A stretch of 64,000 nt of DNA, from contig NZ_VSSB01000001.1 in NCBI RefSeq assembly GCF_008122505.1, positions 852,891-916,890 on the forward strand, written 5' to 3'. This DNA is from Agromyces mariniharenae. GTDB taxonomy: Bacteria; Actinomycetota; Actinomycetes; Actinomycetales; Microbacteriaceae. The notes beneath the pieces were generated by a model. It worked only from the letters and a program-made list of their open reading frames with translations, was not told the origin of the DNA and searched no databases. The translations under genes were made by a program, and so were the position numbers. Every line of letters starts with the position of its first letter. Position 1 is the stretch's first letter. Of the stretch, positions 51,173 through 59,901 are shown piece after piece.

Positions 51173-52051
51173 ATGACCGACACGACCACCGCACGCACCT
51201 CGGGCTGGAAGGCGTTCTGGAACCGAGGCGGCTGGTGGAAGGCGTTCGGGCTGGCGGTCGTCTACCTCGCGGTGTACCAGCTGCTGCCCTTCACGGCGCT
51301 GCCGTTCACGCAGGGTGTCGTCGACCCCCGGGACGTGTTCGCGACGCCCGGCAGCGTCTTCGTCGCCCTCGCCCTCCCGGTCGTCCTCGGCTCGGTGGTG
51401 CTGCTCGCGTTCGCGTGGTCGATCGGCTGGCTGCCGAAGCCGCTGTTCGCCCGCCAGCCGGTGACGGGCCGATGGTGGATGTGGATCGCGCCGGTCGTCG
51501 TGGCGATCCCGATCCTGCTGCGGCTCTTCGGGATCGATTACGGCGCCTACTCGGCCGGCGTGATCGCGATGACGTTCGTCGCCGGAGCGTTCATCGGCCT
51601 CTCCGAGGAGCTCCTCACGCGCGGCCTCGCCGTGACGCTCCTGCGCCGGTGCGGCTACAACGAGTGGGTCGTCGCCGCGCTGTCGACGCTCATCTTCGCC
51701 GTGCTGCACAGCGTGAACCTGTTCACCGGACAGTCGATCGCGACGGTCGGCTTCACCCTGCTCTACACCTTCGCGTTCGGCATCCTGATGTACCTCACGC
51801 TGCGCGTGACCGGCAACCTCATCTGGCCGATCATCCTGCACGCGCTGACCGACCCCACGACGTTCCTCGCGAGCGGCGGCATCGACGAGACGAACGCGGC
51901 GTCGCAGAACCCGCTGCTCGCGCTCGCGGGTCCGGCCACGTTCCTCCTCATCGCCGCCGGGTTCGTGCTGCTCATCTTCATCCGCGGGAACGCGCACGGG
52001 CACGCCTCGGCGGAGGAGGCGGAGCGGGATTCGCAGCCGACGACCGCCTGA
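51173..52051 (+). CDS. CPBP family intramembrane metalloprotease
   Basis: A 292-residue membrane protein with about seven helices. The CPBP (Abi/CAAX-like) motifs are GAFIGLSEELLTRGLAVTLL (EExxxR), STLIFAVLHSVNLFTG (His and Asn) and IWPIILHALTDPTTFLAS (HxxxD), giving the metal site. Members cleave membrane substrates or act in bacteriocin self-protection; nothing here indicates the latter. GGGGGAACG precedes the ATG. Confidence 0.9.
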   Translation: MTDTTTARTSGWKAFWNRGGWWKAFGLAVVYLAVYQLLPFTALPFTQGVVDPRDVFATPGSVFVALALPVVLGSVVLLAFAWSIGWLPKPLFARQPVTGRWWMWIAPVVVAIPILLRLFGIDYGAYSAGVIAMTFVAGAFIGLSEELLTRGLAVTLLRRCGYNEWVVAALSTLIFAVLHSVNLFTGQSIATVGFTLLYTFAFGILMYLTLRVTGNLIWPIILHALTDPTTFLASGGIDETNAASQNPLLALAGPATFLLIAAGFVLLIFIRGNAHGHASAEEAERDSQPTTA

Positions 52052-52108
52052 GCACCCGTGGGGCGTGAGCCGAGGGGCGGAGCCGTCGCGGCATCCGGCC
52101 CCTCGAAC

Positions 52109-52477
52109 TCACCACTCGGGGAGTTCGACCGTGTACGAGACGATCTCGCTGATGCGCCCGTCGACGAAGTCGTAGACGTCGCAGGAGGCGACGATCGAGA
52201 CGCTCCCGTCGGCCTCGCTGTAGCGGGCGAGGCTGTCGACCACGACGCTGTCCTCGCCGACCACGGTGCGGAAGCGCTGGAACTCGGTGGTGACCTCCGC
52301 GAGGTCGTGGGCCGTGGCCTTGCACGCCTTCTCCACCTTCTTGCGGCCGAGCAACGGCTTTTCACCAACCTGCGTCCAGACGACGTCGTCGGCGAGATGC
52401 GGCAGCGCGACGTCGAACCGATGGCTCGAGAATGCGCGTGCGATCTTCTCGGTCGTGAGGTCGGTCGTGAGCTCCAT
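52109..52477 (-). CDS. SnoaL-like/nuclear transport factor 2 fold protein
   Basis: A 122-residue NTF2-type domain: KIARAFSSHRFDVALPHLAD then DDVVWTQVGEKPLLGRKKVE, and a closing DFVDGRISEIVSYTVELPEW. It is a small cytoplasmic protein of unknown ligand. The ATG at 52477 follows GGGGAGG by eight bases. It is convergent with the CPBP gene and is a single gene. Confidence 0.8.
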   Translation of the reverse strand: MELTTDLTTEKIARAFSSHRFDVALPHLADDVVWTQVGEKPLLGRKKVEKACKATAHDLAEVTTEFQRFRTVVGEDSVVVDSLARYSEADGSVSIVASCDVYDFVDGRISEIVSYTVELPEW

Positions 52478-52583
52478 TGCTGTTGCCTCCCCGCGCGGCA
52501 TCCCGCGCTACGGCGGATGATGATGCGCTCAGCCTACGCGCGCAGCTTCCGCGGGCGCGAGCACGGATGCAAGGCGTCCCGGC

Positions 52584-53255
52584 TCAGCGCGTGCCGGCGC
52601 GCGGACCGTAGGCGGCGAGGAAGACGCGCACCGCGTCCGCCACGTGACGCCGTCGCTGCGCCGGCTCGGGGATGCTGCCCTCGCCGAGCAGCATCGCCCG
52701 GTTGACCGGCTCCCCCATGACGAGCCAGTTGAAGTGCGTCGCCGCGACGAGCGGGTCGTCGACGGTCAGCCGACCGCTCGCATCGAGCTGCGCGAAGACC
52801 GCCGCGAGCGACTCGATCGCCCGCTTCGGGCCGCGGTCGTGGAGCGCCTCGGCGAGCTCGGGGAAGCGGCCGACCTCGCCGATCACGAGCCGACGGAGCT
52901 GGAGCAGCCGCGGCGTCATCACGATCTCGAGCTGCCGGTCGGCGTACGCCTCGAGGTAGGCGCGCACGTCGACGACGCCGGCGGGATCGAGGGCGTCGCG
53001 GTGCACGCGATCGCCCGCGGCATCCGTCATCGAGGTCACGAGCTCGACGAACAGCGCCTCCTTGCTGCCGAAGTGCTTGTAGACCGTCTGCTTCGATACC
53101 TGGGAGCGCGCGGCGAGCTCGTCCATGTTGGTGCCGAGGTAGCCGCTCGCCAGGAACATCTCCTCGGCCGCCTCGAGGATCGCGCGGTGCTTCCGCTCGG
53201 TGCGGCCGATGGGCCTCGCACCCGCGGTGTCGTTCGCCGCCGTATCGTTCGCCAT
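52584..53255 (-). CDS. TetR/AcrR family regulator
   Basis: A 223-residue repressor. Its HTH is RAILEAAEEMFLASGYLGTN with MDELAARSQVSKQTVYKHFG (about residues 25-70). A TetR_C-type ligand domain follows (RHVADAVRVFLAAYGPRAG at the end). GGGAGG precedes the ATG. It is divergent from the alpha/beta hydrolase, with a palindromic ACTGATCAGT in the gap, and probably controls both genes. Confidence 0.9.
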   Translation of the reverse strand: MANDTAANDTAGARPIGRTERKHRAILEAAEEMFLASGYLGTNMDELAARSQVSKQTVYKHFGSKEALFVELVTSMTDAAGDRVHRDALDPAGVVDVRAYLEAYADRQLEIVMTPRLLQLRRLVIGEVGRFPELAEALHDRGPKRAIESLAAVFAQLDASGRLTVDDPLVAATHFNWLVMGEPVNRAMLLGEGSIPEPAQRRRHVADAVRVFLAAYGPRAGTR

Positions 53256-53265
53256 CGAGCCTCCC

Positions 53266-53294
53266 TTGACGTCCAGTACTGATCAGTCTAGTCT
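53266..53294 (+). promoter_or_regulatory. Sigma-70-type promoter with an operator in its spacer
   Basis: TTGACG (53266-53271) and TAGTCT (53289-53294) are 17 bases apart, reading toward the hydrolase gene at 53362. The palindrome ACTGATCAGT (53278-53287) occupies the spacer, the classical place for a TetR operator. A second GTCTAGT copy lies at about 53316. Confidence 0.65.
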
Positions 53295-53361
53295 CGTCGA
53301 CAACGGAACTATACGGTCTAGTTTGATTCGAGTTCGACCACGACACGAACGGATGCCGCGC

Positions 53362-54162
53362 ATGAGCGAGTACGTCACCACCACCTCCGGCGACCGCGTC
53401 GCCTACGACCGCCGGGGCTCCGGTCCCGCCCTGGTCTTCGTCGCGGGCGCGGGCCCGTATCGCGCCATCGACCCCTGGACGACCGAGACGGCGGAGCTCA
53501 TGGCCGAGACGGGCGTGCAGACCGTCGTCTACGACCGCCTCGGCCGCGGCGAGAGCCCGGCCGAGGGGCGCATCGACCTCGACCGCGACCTCGCCGCTCT
53601 CGAAGCGCTCATCGAGGTCGTCGGCGGCAGCGCCGTGCTCTGCGGGCACTCGTCGGGCTGCTCCATCTCGCTGATGGCGGCGGTACGCGGCCTGCCGGTC
53701 ACGGGTCTCGTGCTCTGGGAGCCGCCGTTCGGCGCCGTCGACGGCGGTGCCCGCGAGTGGGCCGACGAGGTCGAGCGCCGGATCGACTCGGGCGACCTCG
53801 AGGGCGCGCTCGAGCACTACATGAAGGACATGCCGCCCGAGTGGCTCGAGGGCGCACGGCGGTCGCCCGACTATCCGCTGTATGTCTCGCAGGTCGTGAG
53901 CTACCGGGCCGACGGCGCGTCCCTCGCCTGGGTCGAGTCGGCGCCGCTCGGAGACCTCCTCGGAGACCTCAGGATGCCGGTGGAGGTGCTGCTCGGCGAG
54001 GAGACCTTCCCCGAGCTGTTCGGCGCGGCCGAGGCGATCGTCGCGGCCGTTCCGGGAGCCCGGTGGCGCCAGGTGCCGGGAGCCGACCATTCGTGGGAGC
54101 CCGGAGCCATGGCCCGGGAGCTCACGGAGTTCGTGACGTCGGTCGCCCGAACGCGGGCGTGA
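53362..54162 (+). CDS. Alpha/beta hydrolase
   Basis: A 266-residue alpha/beta hydrolase. It begins MSEYVTTTSGDRVAYDRRGS with the oxyanion segment LVFVAGAGPYRAIDPW, the nucleophile elbow GHSSGCS, and a C-terminal GADHSWEPGAMARELTEFV with the His. It resembles proline iminopeptidase/haloperoxidase-type hydrolases. An ATG three codons earlier (53353) is possible. It is under the divergent TetR and likely acts on the ligand or a related ester. Confidence 0.85.
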   Translation: MSEYVTTTSGDRVAYDRRGSGPALVFVAGAGPYRAIDPWTTETAELMAETGVQTVVYDRLGRGESPAEGRIDLDRDLAALEALIEVVGGSAVLCGHSSGCSISLMAAVRGLPVTGLVLWEPPFGAVDGGAREWADEVERRIDSGDLEGALEHYMKDMPPEWLEGARRSPDYPLYVSQVVSYRADGASLAWVESAPLGDLLGDLRMPVEVLLGEETFPELFGAAEAIVAAVPGARWRQVPGADHSWEPGAMARELTEFVTSVARTRA

Positions 54163-54216
54163 CGCGCGGCCGAACGCCGCAATCGACCGCTGCAGCCGTC
54201 GCGACCCCCGACACGG

Positions 54217-54248
54217 CGGTGCCCCGGTTCGATCGAACCGGGGCACCG
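54217..54248. terminator. 32-base perfect palindrome between convergent genes
   Basis: The right arm (54233-54248) is the exact reverse complement of the left (54217-54232), giving a 16-bp stem with essentially no loop; the centre is TTCGATCGAA and the base is CGGTGCC/GGCACCG. It lies between the ends of the hydrolase and L36 genes, so it can serve both strands as a factor-independent-like terminator. No T-run follows, as is usual in high-GC actinobacteria. Confidence 0.75.
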
Positions 54249-54271
54249 GATGAGCCGTTCGAGGCGCCGCG

Positions 54272-54394
54272 TCAGCCCTGACGGGCCTTCATGCGCGGGT
54301 TCGACGGGTTGATCACGAACGTGCGACCGCGCCGACGCACCACCTTCGCACCACGCTGGGCGGCGAGCGACTTGATCGATGCGCGTACCTTCAT
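54272..54394 (-). CDS. rpmJ: 50S ribosomal protein L36, cysteine-free paralogue
   Basis: A 40-residue L36: [20 protein letters not shown] followed by [20 protein letters not shown]. Standard L36 carries three Cys and one His that hold a zinc ion; here those positions are Ala, Gly, Asn and Arg, so it is a zinc-independent C-minus form. Such paralogues replace the zinc form when zinc is scarce. AGGAGG lies four bases before the ATG, and a Zur-like box lies 18 bases further upstream. Confidence 0.9.
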   Translation of the reverse strand: MKVRASIKSLAAQRGAKVVRRRGRTFVINPSNPRMKARQG

Positions 54395-54411
54395 GGGGAC
54401 CTCCTCTACGT

Positions 54412-54430
54412 TATCGAAAACCATTCTCAA
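54412..54430 (-). promoter_or_regulatory. Zur-box-like sequence upstream of L36
   Basis: On the minus strand the text is TTGAGAATGGTTTTCGATA, close to actinobacterial Zur operators of the form TGAnAATGATTTTCA. The palindrome is imperfect. With a zinc-free L36 directly downstream, zinc-dependent repression is the obvious reading. Confidence 0.6.
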
Positions 54431-54468
54431 CAACGTGAGGGAGGTCGCGGGTATTCCCCAGCCGAGCA

Positions 54469-56493
54469 TCAGGAGCGGACGATCGCCACCCCCTGCGACG
54501 GCAGTTCGAGACCGGATGCCGCGGCCCCGCTCAGCACGTCGGTGCCGTCGAGGCGCAGCTCCGCGGCATCCGGCCCGTGGTTGATGACGAACGTGAGCTC
54601 GCCCCGGCGCACGACCTCGACGTCGCCCGCGCGTGACGGCGACGCGGTCGGCGACGGCGGCACCGCGACGCCGGCGTCCTCGAGCACCCGGGGCACGAGC
54701 CGGGCGAGTCCGTCGCGGTCGGGCAGGGTCGCCACGTACCAGGCGGCGCCATCGCCCTCACCGACGTCGCGCCGGGTCACCGCGGGCCACCCGGCGAGCG
54801 CGCCCTCGGTGAAGGTCGCGAGCGTCTCGGCGTCGTCGACACGCACGACCTCTGCCCACACCGAACCGGATGCCGCGCCGCCGACCACGTCGCCCTCGAG
54901 TGCGACCGTCGGCGCCGCTCCCCCGCCGACCGCCCCGAGGTCGGGTGCGGCGGGCGGTGCGAACTCCTCGATCCAGACGCCGAGCGCACGACGCAGCGGC
55001 TCGCCGAGGTAGCCGCCGAGCCGCACGTGCAGGTGCTCGTCGGTGATCGCCGTGCCGAAGCCGACGACGAGCGTGCCGCCCGCCTCGGCGAACGCCGCGA
55101 GCGACGCGACCTGGGCGTCGGTCGCGACGAAGTGCGCGGGCGCGACGACGACGCGGTAGGCCGAGAGGTCGCCGTCGGCGCGAACGAAGTCGACCGCGAG
55201 GCCGAGCGACGTGAACGCGCGATGCCACGCGAAGAGCGCCTGCACGTACGAGACCGAGGTGGGCGAGGCGGGCTGCTCGATCGCCCACCAGCTGTCCCAG
55301 TCGAGCGCGATGGCCACGCTCGACGGCACGCGACTGCCCTCGAGGCCGACTGCGGGCTCCGACAGCCGCCGCAGCTCGCCGCCGAGCTGCTCGATCTCGT
55401 GCCAGACCCGGGTGTCGGTGCCGCCGTGCGGCACCATGCCCGAGTGGAACTTCTCCGAGCCGGCCGCCGACTGCCGCCACTGGAAGAACAGGATGCCGTC
55501 GGCCCCGCGCGCGACCGACTGGTACGACCACGCGCGCATCATGCCGGGTGCCTTCGGCGCGTTGCGCTGCCGCCAGTTCACGGCGCTCGGCGACTGCTCC
55601 ATGAGGAGCCACGGCGCGCCGCCGCCGAGGGAGCGCATGAGATCGCGCACCATCGCCGCGTACGCCGGCGAGTCGGGATCGGCGGGGTCGGGATACGTGT
55701 CGTCGGACACGATGTCGACGTGCGGAGCCCACGACCAGTAGTCGACGGGCTTGAAGAAGCCCATGAAGTTCGTCGTGATCGGCACGTCGGATGCCGCGCG
55801 GATGACCTCGACCTCGGCCCGGTGCAGGGCGAGCAGCTCGTCGCTCGAGAACCGGTCGAAGTCGAGCAGCTGCGTCGGGTTGCGGAACGACGGCGCGGCC
55901 CGCGGCGGCTCGACCTCGTCGAACGCGTCGTAGCGCTGCGACCAGAACGCGGTGCCCCACGCGCGGTTGAGCTCCTCGATCGTGCCGTACCGCGCCTCGA
56001 GCCAGGTGCGGAACGCCGCGGCCGACACGTCGCAGTAGCAGCGGCTGACGTGGCATCCGTACTCGTTGTTGACGTGCCAGAGCTCGAGCGCAGGATGCCC
56101 CGCGTACCGCTCGACCATGCGCTCGACCAGGCGCCGCGCGTGCTCGCGGTAGACCGGCGAGCTCGGGCAGTACTGCTGCCGGCTGCCGACGGCCAAGCGC
56201 ACGCCGTCCTCGGTCACGGGCAGGGTCTCGGGATGCCGCTTCGCCAGCCACGGCGGCGGCGACGCGGTGGCCGTGGCGAGGTCGACGCGGATGCCGCCCG
56301 CGTGCAGCGTGTCGAGCACGTCGTCGAGCCAGGCGAAGTCGTACTCGCCGGGACGCGGCTCGAGGCGGGCCCACGAGAACACGGCCACCGTGGCGAGGTT
56401 GATCCCGCCGCGCTGCATGAGGCGCACGTCCTCGTCCCACACGTCTCGCGGCCATTGCTCGGGGTTGTAGTCGCCGCCGTACGTGAGGCTCAT
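54469..56493 (-). CDS. GH42 beta-galactosidase, zinc-cluster type
   Basis: A 674-residue GH42 enzyme. It starts [20 protein letters not shown]. The acid/base Glu is E144 in [17 protein letters not shown], and the nucleophile is E299 in [14 protein letters not shown]. Cys at about 109, 147, 152 and 154 form the structural zinc cluster of this subgroup. The beta-galactosidase trimerisation domain and small C-terminal domain follow. There is no signal peptide, so it acts on imported galactosides. Its ATG overlaps the stop of the upstream permease gene; it is the last gene of the operon. Confidence 0.9.
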   Translation of the reverse strand: MSLTYGGDYNPEQWPRDVWDEDVRLMQRGGINLATVAVFSWARLEPRPGEYDFAWLDDVLDTLHAGGIRVDLATATASPPPWLAKRHPETLPVTEDGVRLAVGSRQQYCPSSPVYREHARRLVERMVERYAGHPALELWHVNNEYGCHVSRCYCDVSAAAFRTWLEARYGTIEELNRAWGTAFWSQRYDAFDEVEPPRAAPSFRNPTQLLDFDRFSSDELLALHRAEVEVIRAASDVPITTNFMGFFKPVDYWSWAPHVDIVSDDTYPDPADPDSPAYAAMVRDLMRSLGGGAPWLLMEQSPSAVNWRQRNAPKAPGMMRAWSYQSVARGADGILFFQWRQSAAGSEKFHSGMVPHGGTDTRVWHEIEQLGGELRRLSEPAVGLEGSRVPSSVAIALDWDSWWAIEQPASPTSVSYVQALFAWHRAFTSLGLAVDFVRADGDLSAYRVVVAPAHFVATDAQVASLAAFAEAGGTLVVGFGTAITDEHLHVRLGGYLGEPLRRALGVWIEEFAPPAAPDLGAVGGGAAPTVALEGDVVGGAASGSVWAEVVRVDDAETLATFTEGALAGWPAVTRRDVGEGDGAAWYVATLPDRDGLARLVPRVLEDAGVAVPPSPTASPSRAGDVEVVRRGELTFVINHGPDAAELRLDGTDVLSGAAASGLELPSQGVAIVRS

Positions 56494-57419
56494 CCCTTCA
56501 CGCTCCCCGTGGCCAGGCCGCTCTGCCAGTAGCGCTGCAGGAACAGGAAGGCGATGATGAGCGGCACCACGGCCACGAACGACCCGGTGATCACCGTGGA
56601 GAACAGCGCCTGTGCACCGCCGCCCGCCGACGCGGCCGCCTGGATCTGCGCGAGGCCGACCGTGAGCGGGTAGAGCTCCGAGCTGTTCAGCATGATCAGG
56701 GGCAGGAAGTAGTTGTTCCAGGTGCCGACGAGCGAGAACAGGAACACGGTGACGAGTCCCGGTCCCAGCAGGCGCAGGCCGACCTGCCAGAAGATGCGGA
56801 ACTCCCCCGCCCCGTCGACGCGCGCCGCCTCGATGAGGCTGTCGTCGATCGCGTCGGCCGAGTACACGCGCATCAGGTAGACGCCGAACGGACTCACGAA
56901 CGACGGGATGATGATCGCCCAGGGGGTGTCCGTGAGGCCGGCCGATGCGAACAGCAGGTAGGTCGGGATCGCCAGCGCGGTGAGCGGGATCATGATCGCG
57001 CCCAGCGTGACGCTGAACAGCGCCTTGCGCCCGGGGAAGTCGAACTTCGCGAATGCGTAGCCCGCCATCGCCGCGAGGAGCGTCGCGCCGGTCGCCGACA
57101 CGAGCGCGTACACGATCGTGTTGAGCACCCACCGCAGGTAGATGCCGTCTCGCACCGTGAACAGCGTCTGCAGGTTCTCGAGCAGCGAGAAGTCGCCGCC
57201 GAACCAGAGGCCGAAGGTGGAGAACAGCGCCGCGTTCGACTTCGTCGACGAGACGAACAGCCACCACAGCGGGAGCACGAAGTACAGCACGCAGAGCCAG
57301 AGCACCACCGTGAGCAGTATGCTCCGGCGCTTCTCCGGCACGTAGGGCCGGCCGGCACGGCGTCGATTGCCCGTCGCGTCGCCGATGGTCACGGCGGCTC
57401 GGGTGTCGAGGTCGGTCAT
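56490..57419 (-). CDS. Carbohydrate ABC transporter permease (MalG-type)
   Basis: A 309-residue inner-membrane permease with six helices, starting ILLTVVLWLCVLYFVLPLWW. The EAA loop that contacts the ATPase reads IEAARVDGAGEFRIFWQVGL. It pairs with the MalF-type protein encoded just upstream, whose stop overlaps its start (ATGA). A GSVKG-type tail ends the protein, as in many MalG homologues. No ATPase gene is in the operon. Confidence 0.9.
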   Translation of the reverse strand: MTDLDTRAAVTIGDATGNRRRAGRPYVPEKRRSILLTVVLWLCVLYFVLPLWWLFVSSTKSNAALFSTFGLWFGGDFSLLENLQTLFTVRDGIYLRWVLNTIVYALVSATGATLLAAMAGYAFAKFDFPGRKALFSVTLGAIMIPLTALAIPTYLLFASAGLTDTPWAIIIPSFVSPFGVYLMRVYSADAIDDSLIEAARVDGAGEFRIFWQVGLRLLGPGLVTVFLFSLVGTWNNYFLPLIMLNSSELYPLTVGLAQIQAAASAGGGAQALFSTVITGSFVAVVPLIIAFLFLQRYWQSGLATGSVKG

Positions 57420-58375
57420 GTCCAGTTCCTTTCACGACGCTCGCGACGCTCGGCGCTGAGCTGGACGATGTACGAGACCACGGCGATCACGATCCCGAGG
57501 AGGAATGCGAGTGCCGCGGCGTAGTTGATCTCCTGGTTGATGAACGCCACGTTGTACGCGTAGTAGTTCGGCAGGATGTCGTTCGTGATCGCATTGCCCG
57601 CGATCGCGTTGAGCAGGCTGGGCTCGCTGAAGAGCTGGAACGTGCCGATCACCGAGAAGATCACGGTCAGCAGGATCGCCGGTCGGATCGACGGGATCTT
57701 CACGCTCCACGCCACCCGGAACTGCCCCGCGCCGTCGATCTCGGCCGCCTCGTAGAGCTCCGACGGGATCGACCGCAGCGCGGCGTACATGATGATCATG
57801 TTGTAGCCGATGAACTCCCACGTGACGATGTTCATCATCGAGTAGAGGATCGTCTCCGGGGTCAGGAACTCGGGCGTCCCGAGTCCGATCGCGCGCGAGA
57901 CCTGGGCGATCGGGCCGAAGTCGGGGCCGTAGAGGTAGCCCCACATGAGGGTGGCGACCACGGCCGGCACCGCGTAGGGCATGAAGATCAGCAGGCGGAT
58001 GGCCTTCGAGCCGCGCGCCCGCCGGCTGTCGAGCGCGAGCGCGAAGAACAGCGACAGGGCGAGCATGATCGGCACCTGGATGATGAAGAACAGGACGGCC
58101 CGGCCGAGGCTCCCGAGGAAGTTCGGGTCGGTGAGCGCTCGGACGTAGTTGCCGAGCCCGGTGAAGACCTCGCCGCCGATGAGCTTCGACTCGAAGAGGC
58201 TGAGGTAGCCCGCGTAGGCCAGCGGCACGATGAGCATCGCGATGAACACGACCATGAACGGGAGGATGAACAGGTAGGCCGCGACGTTCTGCTTGCGCTT
58301 GGTCGTAGACCCATGGCGTCTCGGCGGTGCTGTGGCGGTGGGGCGCTCGACGGTGAGCGCCGAGGATGACGACAC
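57416..58375 (-). CDS. Carbohydrate ABC transporter permease (MalF-type)
   Basis: A 319-residue permease with six helices: AAYLFILPFMVVFIAMLIVP first, and the EAA loop YEAAEIDGAGQFRVAWSVKI. Residues 1-30 are a hydrophilic lead. The GTG at 58375 lacks a strong ribosome site; the solute-binding protein gene ends 81 bases upstream. It forms the membrane channel with the MalG-type partner. Confidence 0.9.
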   Translation of the reverse strand: MSSSSALTVERPTATAPPRRHGSTTKRKQNVAAYLFILPFMVVFIAMLIVPLAYAGYLSLFESKLIGGEVFTGLGNYVRALTDPNFLGSLGRAVLFFIIQVPIMLALSLFFALALDSRRARGSKAIRLLIFMPYAVPAVVATLMWGYLYGPDFGPIAQVSRAIGLGTPEFLTPETILYSMMNIVTWEFIGYNMIIMYAALRSIPSELYEAAEIDGAGQFRVAWSVKIPSIRPAILLTVIFSVIGTFQLFSEPSLLNAIAGNAITNDILPNYYAYNVAFINQEINYAAALAFLLGIVIAVVSYIVQLSAERRERRERNWT

Positions 58376-58456
58376 GGCAGGCTCCTGACTCTTGATGGTG
58401 GACGGGGGAAGGTGACGGGGCGTCCGCCGTTGCCGTGCGGCGGACGCCCCGCGGGC

Positions 58457-59809
58457 TCACTCGACGGTGAAGCCCTGGTCCTCCGCGTACTTCACGAGCT
58501 GGTCCTGCCACGTGTCGAGGGCGGCCGCGATGTCGCCCTTGTCGGCGATCACCGTGCCCATCGTCTCCTCGTAGCTGGAGTACACGTAGTCCATGAACGG
58601 CAGCCACTGGAAGTCGGTGTCCACGGTCGTCGAGATCTCGGCGAACAGCTTGTTCACCTGCTGGCCGCCGTAGAACTCCGACTCCTGGTCGGCGAAGGTC
58701 GGGTCCTCGAGCACCGAGACCTGCGGCGGGAACAGGAACTGCTCCGTCGCCAGCATCATCGCGGACGCCTGGTCGGTGTTGATGAACTTCGCGAGCTCGT
58801 AGGCCGCGATCGGGTTCTCGCTCGAGGCGAGCACCGCGTCCGACGAGCCGCCCCAGTTGCCCGAGACCTCCTCACCGGCATCCCACTGCGGCAGCGGCGC
58901 CGCGCGCCACAGGCCCGAAGTGGTCTCGGCCGTGCCCTGGAGGAAGATCGGCCCCCAGGCCGCGGTGAGCCACCCGGCGTACTTGCCGTTCGCGAGGCCC
59001 TGGTACCACTGGTCGTTGAAGTCGACGTCGGTCGAGATGAGGTCCTGCTGGATCAGGTCGGTCCAGTAGGTCGCGACCTCCTTGGCCTCGTCGCTGTTGA
59101 CGGCGATCCGCACGGTCTCCTGGCCGTCGTACCCGAACGGCTTGACCCCGCGCTGCCAGAAGAAGCCGATCATCTGGCCGGCCTGGGTGGCGCCGACGTT
59201 GGAGATGTAGGACCCCGTGGCATCCTTCACCGCCTTCGCGGCCGTCGCGTAGTCGTCCCAGGTGGCGGGCGGCTCGGTGATGCCGGCCGCCGCGAGCAGG
59301 TCCTCGCGATAGAGGTTGCCCATGGGGCCGACGTCCTGCGGCACCGCCCACACCTCCTCGTCGGGCGAGACCTGGTTCCAGGCCCAGTCGACGAAGTCGC
59401 CCGAGAGATCGTCGCCGCCGTAGGGCGTCAGGTCGAGCAGGGACTCGGGGAGCACGAACGACGGGATGTACTGGTACTCGATCTGCGCGACATCCGGTGC
59501 GCCCTCGCCCGCCTCGATGGCGCTGCGGAGCTTCTGGTAGTGCGGCAGGCCCTGGCCGACGTTCTCGACCTTGACGTCGATCGCGGGGTACTGCTCCTCG
59601 AAGAGCTTCACCTCGTTCTCGATGTCGGGGACCCAGGTCCAGAAGGTGAGCTCGGTGGGCGTGTTGAGCGCCTCCTCGCGCTGCTCGTCGGTGATCGGCT
59701 CGGTCTGGCCGCCGTCGTTCCCGCCGCCGGGAGTGCAGCCGGAGAGGACCAGTGCCGTGACGAATGCGCCGGCGCCCAGCGCCAGTGCTGCTCTTGGTGT
59801 CTTCCTCAT
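58457..59809 (-). CDS. Sugar ABC transporter solute-binding lipoprotein
   Basis: A 450-residue family 1 solute-binding protein. The signal peptide LALGAGAFVTALVLSGC ends in lipobox LSGC. The mature domain opens TELTFWTWVPDIENEVKLFE, typical of sugar-binding proteins, and has the hinge and C-lobe text DTWQDQLVKYAEDQGFTV at the end. It captures oligosaccharide at the membrane face and delivers it to the two permeases. AGAAGGAC precedes the ATG. Confidence 0.9.
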   Translation of the reverse strand: MRKTPRAALALGAGAFVTALVLSGCTPGGGNDGGQTEPITDEQREEALNTPTELTFWTWVPDIENEVKLFEEQYPAIDVKVENVGQGLPHYQKLRSAIEAGEGAPDVAQIEYQYIPSFVLPESLLDLTPYGGDDLSGDFVDWAWNQVSPDEEVWAVPQDVGPMGNLYREDLLAAAGITEPPATWDDYATAAKAVKDATGSYISNVGATQAGQMIGFFWQRGVKPFGYDGQETVRIAVNSDEAKEVATYWTDLIQQDLISTDVDFNDQWYQGLANGKYAGWLTAAWGPIFLQGTAETTSGLWRAAPLPQWDAGEEVSGNWGGSSDAVLASSENPIAAYELAKFINTDQASAMMLATEQFLFPPQVSVLEDPTFADQESEFYGGQQVNKLFAEISTTVDTDFQWLPFMDYVYSSYEETMGTVIADKGDIAAALDTWQDQLVKYAEDQGFTVE

Positions 59810-59901
59810 GTCCTTCTTCTTCCTCTGGTGGTGCTTGCCTGTACTGGTGGTGCGTGTCTGTTCGGTATTCGGTTCGGTGGTGACCGGCGTCGCCGGTCGC
59901 C

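Noticed and set aside
51173..52051. CPBP protease as part of a bacteriocin or abortive-infection system
   Set aside because: No precursor peptide, modifying enzyme or partner gene lies beside it. It is a single gene of a very common family.
54217..54248. GGTTCGA/TCGAACC as a tRNA T-arm
   Set aside because: The text is a perfect palindrome with no acceptor, D or anticodon arms around it. It fits a terminator between convergent genes.
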